Assembly: GCA_910587575.1 (NCBI GenBank)
Contig: CAJULU010000021.1
Span: forward strand, 1-60,120
Direction: 5' to 3'
Length of the DNA stretch: 60,120 bases
Origin: an uncultured Dorea sp.
GTDB lineage: Bacteria; Bacillota; Clostridia; Lachnospirales; Lachnospiraceae
Positions 8,052-16,987 of this stretch are shown here, piece by piece. How positions within the stretch are numbered: the stretch's first letter is position 1; each line of letters starts with the position of its first letter. The notes under the pieces were generated by a model. The model was not told where the DNA came from and ran no database searches. It worked only from the letters and a program-made list of their open reading frames with translations. A program made the translations under genes and the position numbers.

Positions 8052-8987
8052 CTATCCCCTGGAACATCTGAACTTCAGTTCTTCCCATCTGCGGTCAACT
8101 TCCTTCTGGAATTCCTCGATCAGATATTCGTTTCCTTTCTTGAATAAATGTCTGAAACGTCCCTGCGGTTTTAAGAAATCCTCAACCGGAAGCTTCTTCT
8201 TCGGTTCATAGTTCAGAATCCACTTCCCTTCCGCCACCTCAAACAGCGGCCAGTAGCAGGTCTCCACACCCAGCCTGCAGATTTCCATGATATCCGGCGT
8301 ATTGTACCTCCATCCTCTCGGACATGGAGCCATAATGTTAAGAAACGCAGCTCCCGGCGTATAGATGGCCTTCTCTGACTTCACATGGAGATCTCTGAAG
8401 TTCCGGATAAACGTAGTCTGTGCCACATAGGGAATATCATGGGCTGCAATGATGGCCGCCAGGTCTTTCCGGTTCTGTGGTTTTCCATTACTCCTGGTTC
8501 CCACCGGTGTTGTAGTCGTGTCTGCATACATCGGTGTCGCAGAAGAACGCTGGATTCCTGTATTCATGTATGCGCCATTATCATAGCACACGTATACCAT
8601 GTCCGTGTTCCGCTCCATGGCGCCGGACAATGACTGGAAACCAATATCGTAAGTACCGCCGTCCCCGCCGAACGTAATGAATTTATATGTTTCGTCTAAT
8701 TTCCCCTTCCTTTTCAGAACTCTGTAAGCGCCCTCCACGCCGCTTAAGGTTGCGCCCGCATTCTCGAATGCGTTATGGATATAGCTGTCTTCCCAGGCCG
8801 TATACGGATAAGTAAACGTGGATACCTCCAGACACCCCGTGGCATTTCCGATGACCGCCTTATCGCCTTCATGCAGGCTGCGGAGTACATTTCTGACCGC
8901 AATGGTTCCGCCGCATCCTGCGCACATTCTGTGTCCTGGAGCCAGCCGTTCCGGTCTGCTCATGGTTTCTTTAAAATCATAACTCAT
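8052..8987 (-). CDS. porB: 2-oxoacid:ferredoxin oxidoreductase, beta (TPP) subunit
   Basis: A 311-residue thiamine-diphosphate subunit. The TPP motif is GGDGGTYDIGFQ...DNGAYMNTG, and an N-terminal HRMCAGCGG supplies cysteines for a [4Fe-4S] cluster. With the alpha subunit it oxidatively decarboxylates a 2-oxoacid to an acyl-CoA and reduces ferredoxin. The start at 8987 has GGGGGGA upstream; the open frame extends 23 codons further without support. It is fourth in gamma-delta-alpha-beta order, the standard order of four-subunit enzymes. Confidence 0.94.
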   Translation of the reverse strand: MSYDFKETMSRPERLAPGHRMCAGCGGTIAVRNVLRSLHEGDKAVIGNATGCLEVSTFTYPYTAWEDSYIHNAFENAGATLSGVEGAYRVLKRKGKLDETYKFITFGGDGGTYDIGFQSLSGAMERNTDMVYVCYDNGAYMNTGIQRSSATPMYADTTTTPVGTRSNGKPQNRKDLAAIIAAHDIPYVAQTTFIRNFRDLHVKSEKAIYTPGAAFLNIMAPCPRGWRYNTPDIMEICRLGVETCYWPLFEVAEGKWILNYEPKKKLPVEDFLKPQGRFRHLFKKGNEYLIEEFQKEVDRRWEELKFRCSRG

Positions 8988-9000
8988 CTCTTGTCCCCCC

Positions 9001-10182
9001 TTATTCTCTGATTCCCAGATAGCGGTAAGTCTCTCCTGCCGAACCTTCTGCTGCAATCTGTTTCAGGGTTTTATATACGCCTTCCATGTCCTCCACCCGC
9101 ACGTCACGGCCTCCGAGCCCGTAGACATAATTCACTGCAAGAGCCCGTGCCCCTGCGCGGTATAATGCAGACATCACATCTGCCCCCAGGGGGCCGCCAT
9201 GGTTGGTATATCCCTCTGCACGGTCCATGATGGCAACGGCCTTAACGTTCTTCAGAGCCTGTGCAATGGCTTCTGCCGGGAAAGGACGATAGAGACGGAT
9301 CTTTAAAAGTCCCGCTTTCTCTCCCTGTTCCCTGAGCCTGTCAATGGCATCCTTGGTCGTACCTGCCGCCGAACCGATCATGACAACCGCATACTCGGCA
9401 TCCTCCATGCAGTATGCTTCAAACAGGCCGTATTCCCTGCCGGAGATTCCTTTGAATTCCTTCGCCACATCCAGCACAACCTTCTCCACATGCTTCATAC
9501 CCTCTGCCTGGTTCCGCTTTGCCTCCATGTAATAGTCCGTAATGGAATAAGGGCCCACCGCCATGGGGCAGTCCGGGTTCAGCAGATAATTCTCCGGCCG
9601 GTATTCCCCCACAAATTCCTTCACCTCTTCATCCTCTAACAGTTCCATATTCTCCACCGCATGACTGGTAATAAATCCGTCCTGGCAGATCATGATCGGA
9701 AGCCTCACATCCTTGTGTTCCGAAATACGGTATGCCTGCACCATGTTATCATAGGCTTCCTGGTTATTCTCCGCATAGATCTGGATCCATCCGGCATCCC
9801 TGGCGCCCATACTGTCTGAATGGTCGCAGTTGATGTTGATGGGCCCCGAAAGGGCGCGGTTCACCAGCGCCAGCGCCAGAGGCAGACGGTTGGAAGCCGC
9901 TATGTATAACTCTTCCCACATATAAGCAAGCCCGCAGGAAGAGGTTGCCGTCAGGCTCCTTGCCCCCGCCGCCTCTGCGCCGATAGCCGCACTCATGGAA
10001 CTGTGTTCGCTCTCTACCGGAATAAACTCGGTATCCACCTGGCCATCTGCCACAAAAGACGCAAAATACTGGGGAATCTCTGTGGAAGGAGTAATGGGAA
10101 ATGCAGGAAATACATCCGGGTTGATCTGCTTCAATGCGATTGCCACTGCTTCGTTTCCAGATAAACGGTCTCTTTTTGCCAT
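9001..10182 (-). CDS. porA: 2-oxoacid:ferredoxin oxidoreductase, alpha subunit
   Basis: A 393-residue alpha subunit. It has the pyrimidine-binding domain with FPITPSTEIPQY, the ESEHSSMSAAIGAEAAGARS segment, and a C-terminal transketolase-like domain (RLYRPFPAEAIAQAL). The start at 10182 is one base beyond the delta stop, with GGAGTAAG as ribosome binding site, giving tight coupling. Whether the enzyme prefers pyruvate, branched-chain or aromatic keto acids cannot be decided here; the co-transcribed amino-acid transporter favours an amino-acid-derived keto acid. Confidence 0.94.
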   Translation of the reverse strand: MAKRDRLSGNEAVAIALKQINPDVFPAFPITPSTEIPQYFASFVADGQVDTEFIPVESEHSSMSAAIGAEAAGARSLTATSSCGLAYMWEELYIAASNRLPLALALVNRALSGPININCDHSDSMGARDAGWIQIYAENNQEAYDNMVQAYRISEHKDVRLPIMICQDGFITSHAVENMELLEDEEVKEFVGEYRPENYLLNPDCPMAVGPYSITDYYMEAKRNQAEGMKHVEKVVLDVAKEFKGISGREYGLFEAYCMEDAEYAVVMIGSAAGTTKDAIDRLREQGEKAGLLKIRLYRPFPAEAIAQALKNVKAVAIMDRAEGYTNHGGPLGADVMSALYRAGARALAVNYVYGLGGRDVRVEDMEGVYKTLKQIAAEGSAGETYRYLGIRE

Positions 10183-10183
10183 C

Positions 10184-10486
10184 TTACTCCACCCCTTCCA
10201 TCGTGATTGCGCCAAACGGGCATGACCTGACACAGATGCCGCAGCCCTTGCAATGATCATAGTCAAACTCTCCTCTTTTACCATCCTTCACCGGAATACA
10301 GCTATCCGGGCAGACTGGTGTGCAGAGCAGACACTGTTTACATTTTTCCTCTATGAATACCGGCTTGTCCGTGGACCACTCGCCGGTGTGAAACTCCTTG
10401 GACGTACCGGCCCCGGCGATCACCATGCCTTCCGTCAGATCCTTCCAGGCTGCCTTCACATCTAATTTTGTGATATCTGTAGCCAT
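10184..10486 (-). CDS. porD: 2-oxoacid:ferredoxin oxidoreductase, delta (ferredoxin) subunit
   Basis: A 100-residue 2[4Fe-4S] ferredoxin-like subunit with two CxxCxxCxxxCP clusters (CKQCLLCTPVCPDSC and CKGCGICVRSCPFG). It passes electrons from the TPP site to external ferredoxin. AGGAGG precedes the ATG. It abuts porG upstream and porA downstream. Confidence 0.95.
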   Translation of the reverse strand: MATDITKLDVKAAWKDLTEGMVIAGAGTSKEFHTGEWSTDKPVFIEEKCKQCLLCTPVCPDSCIPVKDGKRGEFDYDHCKGCGICVRSCPFGAITMEGVE

Positions 10487-11059
10487 CTACCGCACCTCCT
10501 CAAGCGCCATCTTTAAAGCCGCCATGTTGCCGTCAATTACCTCCGGCTTACTGGCAAACTTATGGGTAAACGATGCGCGCATTTCTCTTAAGAACGTCTC
10601 TTCGTCCATAATTCCCGCCACCTTCACGATAGCCGCAAGAAGCGGCGTATTCGGAAAATACCTTCCCATGGCGGCCATGGACACCTTACGGGCATCGATG
10701 GTGAATACTTTTCCTTTATATCCTTTCAGATGAGGAAGAATCTCCTCCTTCGGGCGGGAAGTATTCACAAGAATTGCCCCGTCTTTCTTAAGGCCGCCAG
10801 TCACGTCGACCGCCTCTAACAGGGATTCATCTACGACCACCACATACTCCGGATCATAGATATTGGAATGTACCCGGATCTGTCTGTCGCTGATCCGGTT
10901 GTAAGCCGTAATCGGTGCGCCCATACGCTCCGGCCCGTACTCCGGAAAGCCCTGGACGTATTTCCCCGTCTGGAACGCCACGTCTGCCAGGAGCAGCGCA
11001 GCGGTCTTGGCACCCTGGCCGCCCCGGCCGTGCCATCTGATCTCTGTAAGGTTACTCAT
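10487..11059 (-). CDS. porG: 2-oxoacid:ferredoxin oxidoreductase, gamma subunit
   Basis: A 190-residue gamma subunit carrying the family opening IRWHGRGGQGAKTAALLLA and the FPEYGPERMGAP segment, which helps bind coenzyme A. It is first gene of the porGDAB-transporter operon, with an AAGGAAGAAGG ribosome binding site before the ATG at 11059. Confidence 0.95.
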   Translation of the reverse strand: MSNLTEIRWHGRGGQGAKTAALLLADVAFQTGKYVQGFPEYGPERMGAPITAYNRISDRQIRVHSNIYDPEYVVVVDESLLEAVDVTGGLKKDGAILVNTSRPKEEILPHLKGYKGKVFTIDARKVSMAAMGRYFPNTPLLAAIVKVAGIMDEETFLREMRASFTHKFASKPEVIDGNMAALKMALEEVR

Positions 11060-11098
11060 ATTCCTTCTTCCTTTCTTAAATCATACCCAGGGCACACC

Positions 11099-11205
11099 GT
11101 AATACATGCCCTGCCGGGCGGGTGGACTGCGTCCATCAATGTATTACCGAGTGTACTCTGTTTTCTCACATTCATTATTGTACTCGAAGAAAGGGATTCT
11201 GTCTA
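11099..11205 (-). promoter_or_regulatory. por operon promoter and hairpin leader
   Basis: Promoter TAGACA (11200-11205), 17-base spacer, TACAAT (11177-11182). The leader holds a closed structure: GTAATACAT (11099-11107) pairs with ATGTATTAC (11139-11147), enclosing GGAC/GTCC and GCCC/GGGC hairpins. The GC-rich core TGCCCTGCCGGGC recurs in the yitT leader. Confidence 0.6.
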
Positions 11206-11255
11206 TATCGAATTTATTCCAATCGAAAAAACAGAGCCGCCCGGTTTCCGTTGTA

Positions 11256-14200
11256 TCACCACCTTCTGGTTCTTTTTTCTGCTGTCTGTACCGCCGCCAT
11301 GCCGCAGGCTGCCACCAGAATCATGAAAATCCAGATCTTTCCCAGGGAACCGTCCCCTGTCCTGACCTTTCCCGGCGTTCCCGGCTGCTTCAAAAGCCTC
11401 ACCGTCTGATTCTGATCCTCCAGATCTTCATGCTCTGCCACCTCTTCCTCATTCTCTGTCATCAGAAGCTTCTCAAACACTACCAGCTCCTTTTCTTCCA
11501 TCCCTTTACTCTGGAACGTAAAATCAATCTCAATACTCCCGGAGGGCTTTTCTGCCACAAATACCGTTTCTGCCCTGACAGGTTCCCCATTAATCTGAAG
11601 CGGTTCTCCAGAAGCCTTGTCCATGACCGTCCCCTTTACCCTGTATTCCGTACCAGGAATCAGATTCTCATACTCCACCCGGTCCGTAATGGTCACCATG
11701 TCCTTAATCAGAAGTTCCTGGTCGTTATCCGTCTTATCCTTTGCACTGGTCTTAACCGCCGGGAAACAGATACTCTGCTTCGTCTCTTCCAGGTCTTCAT
11801 GACCCGCCACTGGGGTATTCTCATACACAAGGGTCTCAAAGATTACTGCCGTTTTCCCTGCAAGAGAAGTCCCACTTAAGGTAAATCCTACAGGAATCTC
11901 CCCTTCGGCCTCTTCTGCCATGAAAGTCACTTCCCCCTTCACCGGTTCTCCATGGTCATCTTTCAGTTCTTCTCCTGTCTCACGGTTCATCAGGATTCCT
12001 TGCACCGTATATTCATTTCCCGGCAGGACATTGGAATAATATACCATATCCGTCACACCGATCTCTCCGTCCGCCCTTGCCTGCCTGGTCAGCGTCTCAT
12101 CATCCGCCGCAAGGGTCCATACCATCGGAATATGGATCGTCTGCGCCTCATCTTCCAGATCCTTATGAACTGCAGCCGTCACTTTCTGAAACCAGGATTT
12201 CTCTAATAACAGTTCTTCAAATACCACAAATGTACGGCCTTCCAGACAATTCCCCGGAAACCGGAATGTCAGTTCCACCGTTCCGTCCGGTTCGTCCGGT
12301 TCAAATTCCATCTCTGCCTTAATCTTCTTATTCTTTGCATCCAGGGCTGGTTCTCCAGTCTTCTGATCCATCAGCATACCTTCCAGACGATACCGGAAGC
12401 CCGGAACCAGGTGACGGTAAGTAACGGTATCCACTACCGTGACCTCATCCGCCGCCATGACCAGATTTGTTTTCGTATCCGGACTGACAGCCTGGGTCCT
12501 GATCTCCGGGAATCTGATTGTCTGTGCCTCGTCACGGATATCCGCATGAACCGCAATCCTCTTCTTGTCCGTAAATAACTCCTCGAAAGCAACTGCAGTC
12601 TTCCCGGCAAGGAGGCTTCCATCGAATTCAAACACCACCGTCACGTCGCCCTCTGTATTTTTCGCAGTAAATTCCTTCTGTGCCGTAATCTCTTTTCCTC
12701 TGGCATCCAGCAGTGATTCTCCGGCAGACTGATCTTTTAAGACTCCCTGTACCGTATACTTCTTTCCCGGAATCAGATTCTCATAATGCACCGTATCCTC
12801 AATGACCACCCTCTGCCCTGCGTAGGAAATCTGCTTTTCCGTATCCCGGTCAGACGCTGACGTGGCAATGGCCGGAAAATAAACGGTCTGTCCCTCGTCT
12901 TTTTCATCCTTGTGCTCTGCAGCCAGTTTTCCGTTACACAGCAGTTCCTCAAATACAACCAGAGTCTCTCCCGCCAGTTCACTTCCGTCAAACCGGAACG
13001 TGACCTGCACACTTCCGTTTTTCTTTGCCGGCGTAAAGGCCGTCTGCGCCGTAACCGGGTTCCCTTGTGCATCCTTTGCCGTCTTTTTCGTCCCGGGATA
13101 TACCAGGGTGCCCTTCAGCACATACTCCTTTCCAGGAACCAGATTCTCATATTTCACCGTATCCACCAGGGTCACTTCTTCATCCGCATGGGACAGATGA
13201 GACTTGGTATCATCATCCTGCACCGAAGTACCGATTTTCGGAATATACACCGTCTGCCCTTCATCGGCAATGTCATGGTGCACCGCATATTCTTTATTGT
13301 CCTTCGTAAGCGTCTCAAAGGCTACCACGGTCCTGCCGGCCAGATTCCTGCCCGGGAAACGGAACACCACTTCTGCCGTTCCCCCTGCCGTCTCTGCGGT
13401 AAATGTAGTTTCTGCTTCCACCCTGCTTCCATGATCATCCAGAACAGCACGCCCGGTCTCCTTATCCATCAATATTCCGGTAATCTTATATTTACGCCCC
13501 ACCCGCAGATTTTCATAAGACACCCTGTCCACAATCGTCATCTCTTCATCTGCTTTCGAAAGATTCGTACCCGTCTCCTGGTCCGCCGCCTTTGTGCCGA
13601 TGGCAGGAAAGTGTATGGTCTGGGACTCATCGTTCAGATCTGTATGCTCTGCCAGCTTTTCATCCCCCAGATACAGTTCCTCATACACTACGACATCGGC
13701 TCCCTTAAGCCCGGAAGCGTCAAAGAAAAACTCCACTTCCACCTCTCCGTCTGAATCTTTCGGCACGAAGGTCTTTGTTGACGTAACCGGATTTCCATCT
13801 TCATCCGTGACTTCCCTTCCTGTTGTCCGGTTCATCAGCGTTCCTGCCAGACGGTAGGTTTTTCCCTTCTGCAGGCCTGTATAGGAAACCGTGTCAGTCA
13901 GCGTGACTTCTCCCGCCGCTGCATAGTGGGTGCCCGTGGCCTCGTCTTTTGCCGTTGTCCCGATTGCGATATCGGCATTTTCCACATTTCCCAGACTGAC
14001 CATATAATCCGCCCTGGAAATGGTAAAGGATCCGGAATAAAGGAATTTCCCCCGGTTGGCCTCACACCTTAATTCCTCGATGGTGTAAGTATCATAGGGC
14101 AATGCGCCGGCAGTGTCGTCTACCGCTACATTCTTTCTGCTCTCATCCAGCCCGAACCAGAGGCCGTCTCCCGGCTGGCCGCCATTGGTCCGGTGACTGT

Positions 14201-16181
14201 GGGCAGCGTAAGCCGTGCCGGAGGAATAATGGCCGTTCTCGTCCGTCATGATCACATGGGACTCCTTCGTTGTCGCAGACGTGATCCGGAACGGAACCTG
14301 CGCAATAGGCCTCTGGGTGTTCTGATCAATCTTCGTCAGTTCGAAATCTCCCCGGATAACGCTGTCTGCGACCTGGTACTCCACGCCGTCCTCCACCATG
14401 CCCTGGTCTTTGTTCTGTATAATTCTGGCCACATGGACTGCCTCCGTCACCCGGGTGCCGTCTCCGGGATGATAGTAAGAACTGTCCATCTGATAGCCTG
14501 CGGGCGCCTTGATCTCCTCCACGCTGATAGTTCCCAGAGGAAGCAGGACCTCCTCCCCGTTCTGATAGAAAGAATCTCCGGAAATCTTAACCGGCTCCTC
14601 TCCTCCTGCCGTCCGGGCCGCTGCGCCGCTGCCAGCTTCCATCGTTCCGGCTCTGATGATCCAGGATCTTTCGGCTGTCTGCGGAAGGGTCTCTTTCGTA
14701 TAGTGTCCGCTGTAAAAATTTACCCGGAACTGTGTACCGGCCAGCGAAGCAGCACCAAGCGCCGCCGTTCCCTTTGTCTCCCGGTCCACCTTATAAATCC
14801 GGATCTCCGGGGAAACAACCGGCTCGTCACGGACTTCCAGTTCCGTTTCTTTCCCTGCCTCTACCTGGATCGTATACACCCTGGGATCCAGGATATATCC
14901 TTGCGGTGCGGTCAGTTCCTTCACGTAATAGGTCCCCTCGTCCAGACCTGCCTTCCCCGAATTCCCGGAACTGTCCGTGGTCAGTACCGCCGCCTGCCGG
15001 GTACAGCCACTGTCATGGAACACGCCGTACTGTGCACCCGCAAGGCTATAACAACTGTTTCCGTCCGTGATCTCCGGACTGGCCGAAACCTTCCTTAACC
15101 CGGCATACCCTACGGGATTCTTTTCCAGCCATACGATATCCTGCACATCCGAAGCCCCGGTATAGGCCACATAAGCCTTGTACTGTTTCAGATACCCCTG
15201 GAAGATCCCGTAAGCATAATCCTCCGGATCCTGCGCACGCTCACTCAGCACTTCCGCCATATGCCGGACCCCGGAAGCCATGGAATCGCTCAGTCCCTTA
15301 AGGGAGCCCATATACAGGTATCCGATCAGTGCGTGAGCATAGGCATAGACATTGTTATCCCCTTCATTATAGATATTTTTCCCGAACCTGTCATACAACT
15401 CCGGTACGCCGCCCGGCGCAATCAGAAGTGCGGCCGTAATCAGCTCATTGTCAAGCTGGGCAACCCGGTAGGTTCCGTTGGGCGTATCCAGATTGGGCTG
15501 CGCACAGTATCCCAGATACTGGCCGGAACTGGTTGTCACCGTGAATTCGCACGTTCCCCAGCTTCCGTATTTATGAGCCGTCCCAGGCCGGATCACTACC
15601 TCAGACCCAGGGGCAGAACGCAGCATACGCACGGCCTTTTTGCCAACAAGCCTGGCCGTCTTCCCGGTATCCTTTTTCTTACTGTCTTTTCCCCAGACAT
15701 ACCCGTCTGCAGGAAATGCCCAGGGCTCCTCATCCTGCGTTTCCGGCTGCGGTTCTGCCTCATCGTCATTCTCAATCTTCTGGAATTCTCCGCAGACAAT
15801 CACCGGATCTTCTCCCATGGTAAAGGAAATTTCCTTCTCCCCTTCCGTTACTTCCCCTGCTTCCTCCGTCCGCAGTTCTTCTTCCGTCCCGGCATCCAGA
15901 ATCCTGATCCGCCGCAGATAAAAGCCGTCCTCCGGCTCTGCCTTAAGTGTCATACGGTCTCCCGTCCTGCACAGACGCATTTCCCCATCGAGATCCATAT
16001 CTTCCGTACCTTCCCCGGGGTCTGCAAACTCCAGCCTTCCATGTTCCGTCTGCCTGATCCGGACCGTCTGACCCCCGTCTTCCAGATCAGCGGCCCATAC
16101 CTGCCCTACATAGGGCAGCAGCGATAAAAGGCCGATTGCCAGCACAAGTAAAAAGGAAATCCACTTCTTCATTCCTGCCAT
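11256..16181 (-). CDS. VaFE repeat-containing cell-wall surface protein
   Basis: A 1641-residue exported protein. A signal peptide ends near residue 31. A thioester domain has its reactive cysteine at C226 (GYCAQPN). SpaA/Cna B-type domains follow at about 370-720 (for example GTYYVKELTAPQGYILD). Seven T-Q ester (VaFE) repeats occupy about 740-1590. A C-terminal TGDGS-type sortase signal, hydrophobic helix and KRTRRW tail end the protein. Such proteins are wall-anchored adhesins whose isopeptide, thioester and ester bonds resist force and proteases. The start has GAAGGAG about 9 bases upstream. It is a single-gene unit; no sortase gene lies beside it. Confidence 0.93.
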   Translation of the reverse strand: MAGMKKWISFLLVLAIGLLSLLPYVGQVWAADLEDGGQTVRIRQTEHGRLEFADPGEGTEDMDLDGEMRLCRTGDRMTLKAEPEDGFYLRRIRILDAGTEEELRTEEAGEVTEGEKEISFTMGEDPVIVCGEFQKIENDDEAEPQPETQDEEPWAFPADGYVWGKDSKKKDTGKTARLVGKKAVRMLRSAPGSEVVIRPGTAHKYGSWGTCEFTVTTSSGQYLGYCAQPNLDTPNGTYRVAQLDNELITAALLIAPGGVPELYDRFGKNIYNEGDNNVYAYAHALIGYLYMGSLKGLSDSMASGVRHMAEVLSERAQDPEDYAYGIFQGYLKQYKAYVAYTGASDVQDIVWLEKNPVGYAGLRKVSASPEITDGNSCYSLAGAQYGVFHDSGCTRQAAVLTTDSSGNSGKAGLDEGTYYVKELTAPQGYILDPRVYTIQVEAGKETELEVRDEPVVSPEIRIYKVDRETKGTAALGAASLAGTQFRVNFYSGHYTKETLPQTAERSWIIRAGTMEAGSGAAARTAGGEEPVKISGDSFYQNGEEVLLPLGTISVEEIKAPAGYQMDSSYYHPGDGTRVTEAVHVARIIQNKDQGMVEDGVEYQVADSVIRGDFELTKIDQNTQRPIAQVPFRITSATTKESHVIMTDENGHYSSGTAYAAHSHRTNGGQPGDGLWFGLDESRKNVAVDDTAGALPYDTYTIEELRCEANRGKFLYSGSFTISRADYMVSLGNVENADIAIGTTAKDEATGTHYAAAGEVTLTDTVSYTGLQKGKTYRLAGTLMNRTTGREVTDEDGNPVTSTKTFVPKDSDGEVEVEFFFDASGLKGADVVVYEELYLGDEKLAEHTDLNDESQTIHFPAIGTKAADQETGTNLSKADEEMTIVDRVSYENLRVGRKYKITGILMDKETGRAVLDDHGSRVEAETTFTAETAGGTAEVVFRFPGRNLAGRTVVAFETLTKDNKEYAVHHDIADEGQTVYIPKIGTSVQDDDTKSHLSHADEEVTLVDTVKYENLVPGKEYVLKGTLVYPGTKKTAKDAQGNPVTAQTAFTPAKKNGSVQVTFRFDGSELAGETLVVFEELLCNGKLAAEHKDEKDEGQTVYFPAIATSASDRDTEKQISYAGQRVVIEDTVHYENLIPGKKYTVQGVLKDQSAGESLLDARGKEITAQKEFTAKNTEGDVTVVFEFDGSLLAGKTAVAFEELFTDKKRIAVHADIRDEAQTIRFPEIRTQAVSPDTKTNLVMAADEVTVVDTVTYRHLVPGFRYRLEGMLMDQKTGEPALDAKNKKIKAEMEFEPDEPDGTVELTFRFPGNCLEGRTFVVFEELLLEKSWFQKVTAAVHKDLEDEAQTIHIPMVWTLAADDETLTRQARADGEIGVTDMVYYSNVLPGNEYTVQGILMNRETGEELKDDHGEPVKGEVTFMAEEAEGEIPVGFTLSGTSLAGKTAVIFETLVYENTPVAGHEDLEETKQSICFPAVKTSAKDKTDNDQELLIKDMVTITDRVEYENLIPGTEYRVKGTVMDKASGEPLQINGEPVRAETVFVAEKPSGSIEIDFTFQSKGMEEKELVVFEKLLMTENEEEVAEHEDLEDQNQTVRLLKQPGTPGKVRTGDGSLGKIWIFMILVAACGMAAVQTAEKRTRRW
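11397..13966 (-). repeat. Seven tandem T-Q ester (VaFE) repeats
   Basis: Seven diverged units of about 120-130 codons. Each opens with a Thr-bearing strand (such as IGTKAAD, ATSASD, VWTLAAD), carries VTxxDTVxYxNLxPGxxY in the middle, and ends with V(A/V)FE(E/T)L ... H.D..D..QT(I/V). The Thr and Gln residues for the ester crosslink recur in each. Unit 6 has KQSI and unit 7 NQTV in place of the common form. Confidence 0.85.
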
Positions 16182-16610
16182 ACATTTTCTCCTTCCCTGA
16201 ATAAAACATTACTTTGCCTGCTGCCGCAAGGCAAACGCAGCCCTGTTCTGCCCATTGCTTTTCTCAGAATGAACGGCACCTCCTTTTCGATTGAGAACTT
16301 ACAGATTCCTTTCACAACTCTGCTGCAGACAGCTTTGCAAGACAGCCGTTTTTGCCGCCCCCTGGGAATACACTTACACTACATCTGGGATTTGTTACAT
16401 TGATCCATCAGAACCTTTTAGATATTCAGAAAAAAATACTTTACAGAAACAAAAGAATCAATCTGATAAAAAATGGCTGGGTACGGATTATGATCGGATA
16501 AATCTGAATTATATGAAAAACAAAGAACAGGCAGCATTGCCTTGTAAGATCTATTATAGCAAAACATTACCGCCTGTCAATGAGATTTTCAAATTTTCTA
16601 TATCAATTTT
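16182..16610. other. Intergenic region upstream of the surface protein
   Basis: No supported gene. On the minus strand AAAAGGAGG (about 16280-16288) lies 100 bases ahead of the surface protein start. A TTTGCCT/AGGCAAA hairpin (about 16214-16236) lies between them. A 36-codon frame that would need a non-ATG start overlaps the gene start. No recognised riboswitch. Confidence 0.4.
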
Positions 16611-16982
16611 CTATATCTTTACTGCTTCCACATCCCTGGTGGCAACCAGATCCACTCCTGTCCCCGCCACGTTTTGAACGATCACATCCCCCATATGGAC
16701 CGGAGCCTTCGCCGCAACATTCTTCAAGGCCCGCACACATTCCAGGACCTTCCCCTTGGGAATGTCACTCTTCGTCTTCACCGGAACCATCCGCTCGCTT
16801 CCGCCGGTGACCTTTACCGTAGACGTCACAATCCTGGTGGGATTCTTAAGCTCTTTTCTGGCATAAGCCTCACCCCGCTTACAGGTGTTCCCGGCCACGC
16901 CAAGAATCTGGTCTCCCTCCATCGTTACCGTAAGCATACAGCCCAGCGGGCAGTTGATACAGATCAGATTTTTCTTCTCCAT
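16611..16982 (-). CDS. DUF1667 (COG3862) cysteine-rich protein
   Basis: A 123-residue DUF1667 protein. The N-terminal CINCPLGC and later CKRG cysteines probably bind an Fe-S cluster or zinc. Family members almost always follow anaerobic glycerol-3-phosphate dehydrogenase genes and are thought to take part in electron transfer from it. It starts 5 bases after the FAD oxidoreductase stop, with its GAGGAGG site inside that gene's end. It is the last gene of the glp operon. Confidence 0.93.
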   Translation of the reverse strand: MEKKNLICINCPLGCMLTVTMEGDQILGVAGNTCKRGEAYARKELKNPTRIVTSTVKVTGGSERMVPVKTKSDIPKGKVLECVRALKNVAAKAPVHMGDVIVQNVAGTGVDLVATRDVEAVKI

Positions 16983-16987
16983 CGCTT

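Noticed and set aside
12912..13754. 280-residue plus-strand frame opposite the VaFE gene
   Set aside because: It is a mirror of the repeated surface-protein gene, has no ribosome binding site and codes for low-complexity cysteine/histidine-rich sequence.
16182..16295. 36-codon leader peptide overlapping the surface-protein start
   Set aside because: It would need a GTG too close to the ribosome site or a rare ATT/CTG start; no independent support.
16182..16610. Cyclic-di-GMP riboswitch upstream of the adhesin
   Set aside because: Adhesins in Clostridia often carry one, but neither class core motif is present.
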